Shown here: positions 1 through 5,670 of the stretch, piece by piece | Numbering within the stretch: the first letter of the stretch is position 1 | Layout: each line of letters opens with the position of its first letter | Origin: Bacteroidales bacterium | Lineage (GTDB): Bacteria; Bacteroidota; Bacteroidia; Bacteroidales; VadinHA17 | Reading direction: 5' to 3' | Length of the DNA: 5,670 nt | Assembly (NCBI GenBank): GCA_027451265.1 | Contig: DAIDJT010000175.1 | Span: forward strand, 1-5,670 | Program-made: the position numbers and the translations under genes | The notes under the pieces: generated by a model | What the model was told of the DNA's origin: nothing | The model's input: the letters and a program-made list of their open reading frames with translations, nothing else | Databases searched by the model: none

Positions 1-1640
1 CTTACAAGAGATGCGACGTCAAAGTCACCCGTAGTATCATACCAGGCGGCCGGTGTGAGCGAGTTGCACATTATCTCTGCAAAACCGTTGGCAGAGAGCA
101 TCTCAGCCATGTTGGACGCTACCTTCTCACGGTCGGGTTTTTCAGTGTGTGAGAGCATCGAGTGCATCTCGCTGCTGATGCCTATGTTGTCATAACCGTA
201 GATCCTGAGCACTTCCTCGGTGACATCGGCTTCGCGGGTTACGTCAACCCGGTACGGAGGGATCTCAAGGGTAAGAGTGTCCGGTTCTTCAGCTGTGATA
301 TGGATATCAAGGCTGTAAAGGATTGTCTTGACCGTCTCTACTGGTATTTCCTTGCCAATGAGCCTGTTCATGCGGTTAAGCGAGTATCTGACAACGGCTC
401 TTCTCACCTGGGCAGGGCAGATGTCAACGATGTCGCCCGTTATCTCACCGCCGGCAAGCTCCTTAACCAGCATGGCAGCCCTCTTCAGGGCATAGATGGT
501 CATCTCAGGGTCAGTGCCTCTCTCAAACCTGTATGAGGCGTCGGTGTGGAGGTCATGCCTGCGCGAGGTACGCCGTATTGACACCGGGTTGAAGGTGGCA
601 CTCTCAAGGAAGAGGTCGGTTGTGGCTTCGGTGACACCCGACTTCAGCCCACCGAAGACGCCCGCGATGCACATCCCCTCATCCCGGTTGCAGATCATCA
701 GGTCTGTTGAGGAGAGGGTACGTTCAATTCCGTCCAATGTAACGAATTTCGTTTTTTCAGGCAGGTGCATTACACGGACGATGTCGCCGGTGATGGCTGC
801 TGCATCAAAGGCATGAAGCGGTTGCCCGGTCTCATGGAGGACGAAGTTGCTGATATCAACAACGTTATTTATTGGATTAAGCCCGATAGCCCTGAGTCTG
901 GTCTGGAGCCATGCAGGTGATGGTCCTACCCTGATGCCCCGCACGGTCAGGCCGGAGTAACGGGTGCAGGCATCCGGGGCTTCCACGGTGACAGAGATGG
1001 CCCCCTTGTCCTTCTCCTTCGTGAAACCTGTAATTTCCGGCAGTTTCGCCCTTACGGGATGTTGCAGATTAAAGTATGCGGCAAGATCACGCGCCACACC
1101 AAAATGAGAGCTGCAATCGATCCTGTTCGGGGTAAGCCCTATCTCAAAAACAGTATCAGTTGTCACTCCGAAGTATTCCGCAGCCGGCATGCCAACCCTT
1201 GCACTGCTTTCAAGGACAATGATTCCCTCATGGTCAGTGCCAATGCCAAGTTCATCCTCTGCACATATCATCCCTTCAGAAAGCTGCCCGCGGATCTTTG
1301 ATTTTTTGATTTCAAACTGTTCATTTCCGTGAAAGACAACAGTTCCCGGGAGAGCCACTGCCACCATCTGGCCGGCAGCCACATTAGGCGCTCCGCATAC
1401 GATATGGAGTGGTTCCGTTCCTCCGGCATCAACGGTGGTAACGCTCAGCCTGTCGGCATCCGGATGCCTCTCACAGGTCAGTACCCTGCCTATAACGACA
1501 CCCTTCATTCCTCCCCTGACTGAGACCCAATCCTCAATACCCTCAACCTCAAGACCCAGTGATGTCAGAACCGATGAGAGCTCATCGGGCTGTGCATCAA
1601 AATCAAGATATTCCCTGAGCCAGTTGTAAGAAATCTTCAT
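1..1640 (-). CDS. pheT: Phenylalanine--tRNA ligase beta subunit, partial (C-terminal part beyond the window)
   Basis: PheT is the beta chain of the cytoplasmic alpha2-beta2 enzyme that charges tRNA-Phe with phenylalanine using ATP; the alpha chain (PheS), not in this window, holds the active site. The minus-strand frame is open from ATG at 1640-1638 to the left edge, giving about 546 residues of a family usually near 800. It begins MKISYNWLREYL. A tRNA-binding OB-fold follows at about residues 42-150, with RHPDADRL near 59-66 and VCGAPNV near 81-87. Next come GLTPNR (168-173) and a B3/B4 editing-type domain from about 210 to 400, with SYRFERG at 369-375. A B5 domain spans about 415-483 and ends TEEVLRIYGY. 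The last visible residues include CNSLTPAAWY, entering the catalytic-like core. No internal stop or frameshift was found in the stretches I translated. There is no Shine-Dalgarno sequence, which is normal for Bacteroidota. The gene is divergent from surE, so it is separately transcribed. Identification is very secure; cysteine at 176 within the usually alanine-containing RxDA motif is a minor variation. Confidence 0.97.
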   Translation of the reverse strand, partial: MKISYNWLREYLDFDAQPDELSSVLTSLGLEVEGIEDWVSVRGGMKGVVIGRVLTCERHPDADRLSVTTVDAGGTEPLHIVCGAPNVAAGQMVAVALPGTVVFHGNEQFEIKKSKIRGQLSEGMICAEDELGIGTDHEGIIVLESSARVGMPAAEYFGVTTDTVFEIGLTPNRIDCSSHFGVARDLAAYFNLQHPVRAKLPEITGFTKEKDKGAISVTVEAPDACTRYSGLTVRGIRVGPSPAWLQTRLRAIGLNPINNVVDISNFVLHETGQPLHAFDAAAITGDIVRVMHLPEKTKFVTLDGIERTLSSTDLMICNRDEGMCIAGVFGGLKSGVTEATTDLFLESATFNPVSIRRTSRRHDLHTDASYRFERGTDPEMTIYALKRAAMLVKELAGGEITGDIVDICPAQVRRAVVRYSLNRMNRLIGKEIPVETVKTILYSLDIHITAEEPDTLTLEIPPYRVDVTREADVTEEVLRIYGYDNIGISSEMHSMLSHTEKPDREKVASNMAEMLSANGFAEIMCNSLTPAAWYDTTGDFDVASLV

Positions 1641-1670
1641 CGCGGTATAATTATCAATTTTTTGAACATG

Positions 1671-1702
1671 CAAAAGTAAGGAAAAAAGGTTTGCGGCATC
1701 AA
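1671..1702 (-). promoter_or_regulatory. Putative Bacteroidetes-type promoter for pheT
   Basis: Read on the minus strand, TACTTTTG (1678 to 1671) fits the Bacteroidetes -7 consensus TAnnTTTG exactly. GTTG (1703 to 1700) lies 21 bases upstream of it and could serve as the -33 TTTG-like element. Transcription would start near 1664, giving a leader of roughly 25 bases before the pheT ATG at 1640. The consensus and spacing are established for the primary sigma factor of this phylum; assigning this site is inference, since AT-rich DNA gives chance matches. Confidence 0.5.
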
Positions 1703-1735
1703 CAGGCCCGGTATTAAAAGCAGCATCATTATCAT

Positions 1736-1743
1736 TATATTTG
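1736..1743 (+). promoter_or_regulatory. Putative -7 element for the surE operon
   Basis: TATATTTG matches the TAnnTTTG consensus of Bacteroidetes primary promoters. No clear TTG-type -33 element lies 19-21 bases upstream; the sequence there is GGTATTA, so the promoter is weak or only partly recognisable. Transcription would begin around 1750, leaving a leader of only about 13 bases before the surE ATG at 1763. A tandem hexamer, ATCATT twice (1725-1736), abuts the element and shares its first T. Confidence 0.4.
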
Positions 1744-1762
1744 CACCTCAACAGCAATACAG

Positions 1763-2539
1763 ATGAAATTAGAAGAAACCGACAAACTTATACTTATAAC
1801 CAATGATGACGGGCTGTATGCAGGAGGTATCCGCACCCTGGTCAGTATCATGGAAGACTTCGGCAAGCTGGTTGTCATTTCGGCCACAGAGAGCCGCAGC
1901 GCAATGTCACAGGCCCTGACTGTGAAGCAACCCCTCAGGGTCAAGCTTCTCGAAGAGGATGACCGCAAGAGGATATATGCCTGCAGCGGCACTCCTGCCG
2001 ACGGCGTCAAACTGGCAGTGAACCAGCTTCTCGACCGGAAACCTGACCTGATTGTGTCAGGCATAAATCACGGCTCCAATGCATCGGCAAGTATACTCTA
2101 TTCGGGAACAATGGCCGCTGCCCTTGAGGGTTGCCTCTATGACATCACTTCGGTGGGATTCTCATTGAACAGTTACTCATCGTCAGCTGACTTTTCCGGG
2201 TGCGAAGAGTATATCAGAAAGATTTGCAGCCTGCTCCTTCGCGAACCTCTGCCTTCAGGAATCTGCCTGAACGTAAACTTCCCGGCACTGCCGGCATCAG
2301 AGATAAAGGGGATGGTGGTGGCACGCCAGGCTTCAGGCAACTGGCAGGAAGAGTTTGAGAAGAGAAAGGACCCGGCGGGGAAGACATACTATTGGCTGAC
2401 CGGCAATTTCGTCAACCATGAACCGAATGCCTCCGATACTGATGACTGGGCCATCCAGAACGGGTATGTCTCCGTGGTTCCGGTGACAACTGACATGACG
2501 GCATACGGTTTCATGGAATCCCTTAAATCAAAACTGTGA
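1763..2539 (+). CDS. surE: 5'/3'-nucleotidase SurE
   Basis: SurE is a metal-dependent phosphatase that removes phosphate from nucleoside 5'- and 3'-monophosphates. It is a soluble cytoplasmic enzyme linked to survival under stress and in stationary phase. The 258-residue length is typical. Family motifs appear in order: ITNDDG with the metal-binding pair Asp15-Asp16; Ser46 in SRSAMSQALT, aligned with the family's metal-ligand serine; CSGTPADGVKLA (74-85); and SGINHGSN (99-106), whose Asn102 is the expected fourth ligand, followed by LYSGTMAAALEG. Downstream come LNVNFP and a C-terminal WLTGNFVN...YVSVVPVT stretch, as in Bacteroidota SurE proteins. All expected metal ligands are present, so it should be active. 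The start at 1763 puts NDDG at residues 14-17, close to the usual position, and follows the putative -7 box by 19 bases. It is the first gene of the plus-strand operon, with one base between its TGA and the next ATG. The usual APD/APE motif before the serine is replaced by SATES, a modest divergence. Confidence 0.95.
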   Translation: MKLEETDKLILITNDDGLYAGGIRTLVSIMEDFGKLVVISATESRSAMSQALTVKQPLRVKLLEEDDRKRIYACSGTPADGVKLAVNQLLDRKPDLIVSGINHGSNASASILYSGTMAAALEGCLYDITSVGFSLNSYSSSADFSGCEEYIRKICSLLLREPLPSGICLNVNFPALPASEIKGMVVARQASGNWQEEFEKRKDPAGKTYYWLTGNFVNHEPNASDTDDWAIQNGYVSVVPVTTDMTAYGFMESLKSKL

Positions 2540-2540
2540 T

Positions 2541-2837
2541 ATGTGGTTCAGGAACAAATTCAACAATGCCCTTTCGGGGGTGGCAGCGGGGCTGGTGGTA
2601 CCCGTCATTGCCTTCCTGGTATTCTTTCTGCTGACACGCCACGGACTGTCACTTCCTGAATATGTGAGGAAGATCAAAGACATCGGAAATTTCACAGAGA
2701 TAATGAGCGTATCAGTCTTTGCGAACATAATTATCTTTCTCATCTTCAACCGCCTTGATATGCTCAGGGCATCCAAGGGAGTGCTTGGGATAACCATTGC
2801 CTGGGCTTTCACGGTATTTGGAATCAAGCTGTTTTAG
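2541..2837 (+). CDS. Small membrane protein of unknown function between surE and lpxB
   Basis: I do not recognise a named family for this 98-residue protein. Three hydrophobic segments are visible: about residues 11-32, 54-70 and 80-98. They are joined by a basic, partly charged loop (RHGLSLPEYVRKIKDIGNF, 33-51) and a short charged turn (NRLDMLRASK, 70-79). The protein ends almost directly after the third segment (GIKLF). There is no obvious signal-peptide cleavage site, lipobox or catalytic motif. The start lies one base after the surE stop, and its own TAG is followed immediately by the lpxB ATG, so it is very likely co-translated with both. That packing, coding-like base usage and a coherent helix pattern argue for a real gene. 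A link to lipid A assembly or the inner membrane is suggested only by position. A reading frame of almost identical extent on the opposite strand (2528-2827) is best taken as its shadow. Confidence 0.85.
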   Translation: MWFRNKFNNALSGVAAGLVVPVIAFLVFFLLTRHGLSLPEYVRKIKDIGNFTEIMSVSVFANIIIFLIFNRLDMLRASKGVLGITIAWAFTVFGIKLF

Positions 2838-3971
2838 ATGAAGTATTTTATCATAGCCGGTGAGCCGTCGGGGGACCTTCACGGGTCAAACCTTGTGAAG
2901 CACCTCCGGATTGCTGATCCGGATGCTGTTATTACATGCTGGGGTGGTGAACTTATGAAGGAGGCCGGAGCACGGCTCCTGAAGCACTACCGTGAGACAG
3001 CCTTCATGGGGGTTTGGGAGGTGCTTGTCAATATCCGGAAGGTGAATGCCAACTTCCGGGAATGCCGGAGACAGATTGCAGAATCGAAGCCTGACGTACT
3101 GATTCTGATCGACTACCCCGGTTTCAATCTCCGGATGGCCATGTTTGCCAGGGAGTCAGGCATACGGGTCTTCTACTATATATCGCCCAAATTCTGGGCC
3201 TGGGGAGAGTGGAGAGTCAAAAAGATCAAACGATTTGTAGACAGGCTGTATATTATTTTCCCGTTTGAAAAGGAGTTTTATCGCAGGCATGATTTCCCTG
3301 CCGTTTTCCTTGGCAATCCGCTGATTGACCATATTGATGCCTGGCGTACCGCGGCTCCGGACAATGAAACCCTGAAGGCTTCCATGGGGCTTGACAACCG
3401 TCCGGTTGTTGCCCTGCTCTCTGGCAGCAGGCTTCAGGAGGTGAAAACCATGCTGCCGGTAATGGCTGCCGCGGCTCCCGCTTACCCTGATTACCAGTTT
3501 GTGGTGGCAGCAATGGATCATCTGCCAGCTCAGTTGTACCAGGAAATTGCAGGAAAATACCCGGTAAAGATCATCACCGGAAGGACCTATGACCTGCTGG
3601 CAGTGGCAGAGGCTGCCCTGGTAACATCGGGAACTGCAACACTTGAGGCTGCTCTCTTTGATGTGCCACAGGCGGTCTGCTACAAAACCAGCCCCCTTAC
3701 ATACATGATGGCAAAATGGGTCATAAAGGTCCGGTTCATATCCCTCGTGAACCTAATAACAGACAGGGAAGTGGTGCGGGAGCTGATCCAGGCTGATCTG
3801 AATCCTGTCAGTCTGCACAGGGAACTGGAGGAGATTCTCGTGACCGGTTACAGGCATGAAAGGATAAAAGCCGGTTACAGGGAGCTGCGCTCTATCTTGG
3901 GAGGCAGCGGGGCCTCGGGAAGAGTTGCCGCCGATATGGCAGGTAACCTTGTTCAAAAGGAAGGAAGATGA
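2838..3971 (+). CDS. lpxB: Lipid-A-disaccharide synthase (GT19)
   Basis: LpxB joins UDP-2,3-diacylglucosamine to lipid X (2,3-diacylglucosamine 1-phosphate), releasing UDP and forming the beta-1,6 lipid A disaccharide at the cytoplasmic face of the inner membrane. The 377 residues match the family's usual length of about 370-390. Motifs in order: GEPSGD (8-13), WGGELM (35-40), FMGVWEV (56-62), IDYPGFN (91-97), YYISPKFWAW (113-122), IFPFE (140-144), LGNPLID (158-164), LLSGSRLQEV (193-202), and the UDP-sugar-binding SGTATLEAALFDVP (264-277) followed by CYK. FISLVNLI (300-307) is typical of the Bacteroidetes branch. Two positions differ from the proteobacterial pattern: Asn in GNP instead of GHP, and Ser before GSR instead of Pro. 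The ATG follows the stop of the upstream membrane protein with no gap, and the TGA overlaps the next start as ATGA. Its presence implies a lipid A-bearing outer membrane. Confidence 0.97.
   Translation: MKYFIIAGEPSGDLHGSNLVKHLRIADPDAVITCWGGELMKEAGARLLKHYRETAFMGVWEVLVNIRKVNANFRECRRQIAESKPDVLILIDYPGFNLRMAMFARESGIRVFYYISPKFWAWGEWRVKKIKRFVDRLYIIFPFEKEFYRRHDFPAVFLGNPLIDHIDAWRTAAPDNETLKASMGLDNRPVVALLSGSRLQEVKTMLPVMAAAAPAYPDYQFVVAAMDHLPAQLYQEIAGKYPVKIITGRTYDLLAVAEAALVTSGTATLEAALFDVPQAVCYKTSPLTYMMAKWVIKVRFISLVNLITDREVVRELIQADLNPVSLHRELEEILVTGYRHERIKAGYRELRSILGGSGASGRVAADMAGNLVQKEGR
3955..3967 (+). promoter_or_regulatory. Purine-rich, Shine-Dalgarno-like site before the SpoIID-domain gene
   Basis: The run AAAAGGAAGGAAG, inside the 3' end of lpxB, lies directly before the ATG at 3968. 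AAGGA at 3957-3961 has a 6-base spacing to that ATG. The other genes here have no comparable site. It supports this start and the ATGA overlap as a translationally coupled junction. In Bacteroidota, SD-like sequences contribute only weakly, so its functional weight is uncertain. Confidence 0.45.
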
Positions 3972-5119
3972 GGAGAATAACCCTGGCTGTCATACTGTTC
4001 ATCCTGTTGCCATTGGTCTCCTCTTCCCAGATCTCGATACGTATCTTCGCACGCTCCAAGCCTTCAAGCCTGATTTTCACCACGGTAAAGGGGACCTGCA
4101 GTCTTACTGACGGCGCGGCAGGAGAGGTACGCCTCAATCCCGGTGAAATAGTTGTCCTGACACGCTATGGTGACAGGATCATTTACAGTACACTGTCAGG
4201 CATTAAAGGAGCAGCTGATTCACTGGCCTTCACCCCGGTCTCATCCGATGCCCTGTTCACTGTGAGGGCACCCGGCAACAGTGAACCGGAGAAGACCCTC
4301 AGCGGCACTTTGACTGTCACATCCTTTCCGGGTTCTCTCCTGATACTGAATCTCACCACACCGGAGGAGTGCCTTCCAGGTGTTGTGCGTGCCGAAGCCG
4401 GCAAATATGGCCCGTCAGATTACTTCATGGCACAGGCGGTAGTGGCACGTACATACATCTTCAGAAATATTTACAGGCATGCCCTTGACGGATATAACAT
4501 GTGCGATGACATTCACTGCCAGGTCTATCCCGGTGTGGTCACTGACAGCGTGATTGTGAATGCATGCCATTCCACCACAGGAAAGGTGCTGACAGACCGT
4601 GACAGCATTCTGATAGAGGCCGCGTTTCACGGTAACTGCGGTGGTGAGACGGCATCCTCTGCTGACGTGTGGCTCGCAGGCTACCCTTACCTCGTGAGCG
4701 TGAAAGACCCATGGTGCAGCTATTCCGCATCATCAACATGGAAGAGGACCATCCCGCGCAGCGAATGGAACAATTACCTGGAATCAAAGGGTGTGAAACC
4801 GGGAACGGAAGTAACCATCTATTCGACGAACGCCCTGGCGGGAAACAGGATAACACGCCGCACGGTACAGGGAAAGACCCTGTGGAGTGAGGAGATGCGG
4901 CTCCGCTTCGGGCTCCGGTCAGCATACTTTACCATTGCATCGGCCGGTGACAGCATTGTCTTCACCGGAAGAGGCTACGGGCACGGAGTGGGTCTGTGCC
5001 AGGACGGGGCGAAGCATATGGCCGAAAAGAAAATGAGCTTCACGCGAATAATCGGCTTTTATTATCCGGGTACCATCATTACCGATGTCAAAAAAGCCCG
5101 CATGCCGGTGAGACCATGA
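3968..5119 (+). CDS. Secreted SpoIID/LytB-domain protein, probable peptidoglycan lytic enzyme
   Basis: This 383-residue protein starts with a basic and hydrophobic signal peptide (about residues 1-20, MRRITLAVILFILLP then VSSSQ) without a lipobox cysteine, so export to the periplasm or beyond is expected. A beta-rich region (about 21-120) precedes the SpoIID/LytB domain, about 124 to 375. Recognisable pieces are CLPGVVRAEAGK (135-146), AQAVVARTYIF (155-165), CDDIHCQVYPG (179-189), FHGNCGGET (220-228) and GRGYGHGVGLCQDGAKHMA (334-352). SpoIID proteins cut glycan strands as lytic transglycosylases; Glu143 sits where the family's catalytic glutamate is expected. Cys179, His183, Cys184, His221 and Cys224 resemble the Cys/His zinc site described in clostridial SpoIID, but I cannot assign ligands. 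The family is named for endospore engulfment, yet versions occur widely in non-sporulating bacteria, so wall remodelling or septal stripping is the likelier role here. The gene overlaps lpxB by ATGA, and its TGA overlaps another ATG. Confidence 0.93.
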   Translation: MRRITLAVILFILLPLVSSSQISIRIFARSKPSSLIFTTVKGTCSLTDGAAGEVRLNPGEIVVLTRYGDRIIYSTLSGIKGAADSLAFTPVSSDALFTVRAPGNSEPEKTLSGTLTVTSFPGSLLILNLTTPEECLPGVVRAEAGKYGPSDYFMAQAVVARTYIFRNIYRHALDGYNMCDDIHCQVYPGVVTDSVIVNACHSTTGKVLTDRDSILIEAAFHGNCGGETASSADVWLAGYPYLVSVKDPWCSYSASSTWKRTIPRSEWNNYLESKGVKPGTEVTIYSTNALAGNRITRRTVQGKTLWSEEMRLRFGLRSAYFTIASAGDSIVFTGRGYGHGVGLCQDGAKHMAEKKMSFTRIIGFYYPGTIITDVKKARMPVRP

Positions 5120-5181
5120 AAGTTTTAGATAAATTTACAGCAAACTTGAAGTTATGTTCACCCTTTTCAGGAAAGAGGTAG
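5116..5181 (+). other. Short 21-codon reading frame bridging the SpoIID-domain gene and gldF
   Basis: An ATG at 5116-5118 overlaps the TGA of the upstream gene as ATGA and opens a frame of 21 residues (MKVLDKFTANLKLCSPFSGK plus R) that ends with TAG at 5179-5181. It overlaps the first 28 bases of gldF in a different frame. It could be a short coupled leader peptide that carries ribosomes to the gldF start, or a chance frame in a spacer richer in A and T than its flanks. I lean towards chance; no similarity to a known peptide is recognised. Confidence 0.2.
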
Positions 5182-5670
5182 CAGGTTTTTTCAGCTCCCT
5201 GACCGGTTATATAGTCATAATTGTTTTCCTTCTGGCCAACAGTCTGATCATGTGGATCATGCCAGGCCAGTGGAACCTCCTTGACAGCGGATATGCCGGC
5301 CTCGACACACTATTCGTGCTGTCACCCTGGATCTTCCTCTTCCTGGTGCCTGCAGTCACCATGAGACTCTTTTCGGAAGAACGAAGGGCCGGGACAATTG
5401 AACTGTTATGGTCGCGACCGGTGTCTGACGGGGCGGTGATATACGGCAAATTCCTCGCATCAGTGTTTCTTGTGATAATGGCGTTACTGCCAGCGCTGGT
5501 ATTCGTCCTTTCAGTGTGGTTGCTGGGCGAGACTCCGGGCAACCTCGACAGGGGAGGCACTGCAGGATCATTCATCGGCCTCCTGATGCTGGCCGCCGTT
5601 TATGCCGCCATAGGCCTTTTCGCCTCATCACTTACCTCAAACCAGGTGATTTCCTTCATAATTGCCGCTG
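5154..5670 (+). CDS. gldF: Gliding-motility-type ABC transporter permease GldF, partial (C-terminal end beyond the window)
   Basis: GldF is an inner-membrane permease that, with the ATPase GldA and the substrate-binding-like GldG, forms an ABC complex associated with gliding in Flavobacterium. Homologues are also common in non-gliding Bacteroidota, and the transported substrate is unknown. The visible 172 residues start MFTLFRKEVAGFFSSLTGY and show helices at about 17-36, 52-70, 99-123 and 138-160, with a fifth beginning near 163. Family-typical stretches are LSPWIFLFLVPAVTMRLFSEERRAGTIELL in segments between 56 and 85, then SRPVSDGAVIYGKF (87-100), GNLDRG (129-134) and ASSLTSNQVISF (157-168). 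ATG 5154 is the only in-frame ATG, because TAA at 5130-5132 closes the frame upstream. It has no Shine-Dalgarno sequence. A general ABC-2 permease is the fallback call; finding gldG-like sequence downstream would confirm GldF. Confidence 0.88.
   Translation, partial: MFTLFRKEVAGFFSSLTGYIVIIVFLLANSLIMWIMPGQWNLLDSGYAGLDTLFVLSPWIFLFLVPAVTMRLFSEERRAGTIELLWSRPVSDGAVIYGKFLASVFLVIMALLPALVFVLSVWLLGETPGNLDRGGTAGSFIGLLMLAAVYAAIGLFASSLTSNQVISFIIAA

Noticed and set aside
162..1629. Several plus-strand reading frames of 64-124 codons (for example 162-536, 496-816, 1059-1301)
   Set aside because: They lie antisense to a continuous, motif-rich pheT frame and show no protein-family signal of their own.
1725..1736. 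Tandem ATCATT repeat in the pheT-surE gap
   Set aside because: Two copies of a hexamer in AT-rich DNA are too little to call an operator or repeat array.
1735..2064. Minus-strand frame of 109 codons overlapping the start of surE
   Set aside because: It is antisense to the conserved N-terminal SurE motifs, is Ser/Arg-rich as shadow frames often are, and would overlie the proposed surE -7 box.
2528..2827. Minus-strand frame of 99 codons nearly coextensive with the small membrane protein
   Set aside because: The plus-strand frame fits the operon spacing exactly and gives coherent membrane helices; the minus-strand product does not.
3156..3521. Minus-strand frames of 86 and 121 codons inside lpxB
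   Set aside because: They are antisense to conserved LpxB motifs and have no recognisable features.
4539..4925. Minus-strand 128-codon frame and plus-strand 73-codon frame inside the SpoIID-domain gene
   Set aside because: The region encodes conserved SpoIID-domain sequence in the main frame; the alternatives are low-complexity shadows.
5207..5575. Minus-strand frames of 71 and 122 codons over gldF
   Set aside because: The plus-strand frame has clear GldF-like helices and motifs, and is open to the window edge.
1..5670. A mobile element, defence system, CRISPR array, tRNA or riboswitch
   Set aside because: No transposase, terminal inverted repeats, spaced direct repeats, tRNA cloverleaf or long structured leader was seen; nearly all sequence is used by recognisable housekeeping or envelope genes.

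Overview
The window looks like an ordinary chromosomal segment from a member of the Bacteroidota (Bacteroidetes), most likely Bacteroidia-like. Four observations support this. The PheT, SurE and LpxB proteins carry sequence variants I associate with that phylum. A gliding-motility-type ABC permease (GldF) is present. Most starts lack a Shine-Dalgarno sequence. The one intergenic region that can hold promoters contains matches to the Bacteroidetes -7 element TAnnTTTG on both strands. The species cannot be named from the sequence alone.

Layout: positions 1-1640 are filled by the N-terminal two thirds of pheT (phenylalanyl-tRNA synthetase beta chain) on the minus strand, which runs off the left edge. 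A 122-base divergent intergenic region (1641-1762) separates it from a tightly packed plus-strand run: surE (1763-2539), a 98-residue three-helix membrane protein of unknown function (2541-2837), lpxB (2838-3971), a secreted SpoIID/LytB-domain protein (3968-5119), and the start of gldF (5154 to the right edge). Junctions in this run are +1, 0, a 4-base ATGA overlap, and a 34-base gap. The first four genes are therefore almost certainly one transcript, and gldF is probably on it too.

The plus-strand genes share a loose cell-envelope theme. LpxB makes the lipid A disaccharide, the SpoIID-domain protein probably cuts peptidoglycan outside the inner membrane, and GldF is an inner-membrane permease of an ABC complex tied to gliding and surface functions in this phylum. 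SurE is a nucleotide phosphatase, and the small membrane protein sits exactly between SurE and LpxB. No RNA gene, mobile element, CRISPR array, terminator or sign of horizontal transfer was seen. I found no convincing new biological system. The items most worth a second look are the uncharacterised small membrane protein, the Cys/His-rich SpoIID-domain protein in a phylum not known to sporulate, and a 21-codon reading frame linking its stop codon to gldF.
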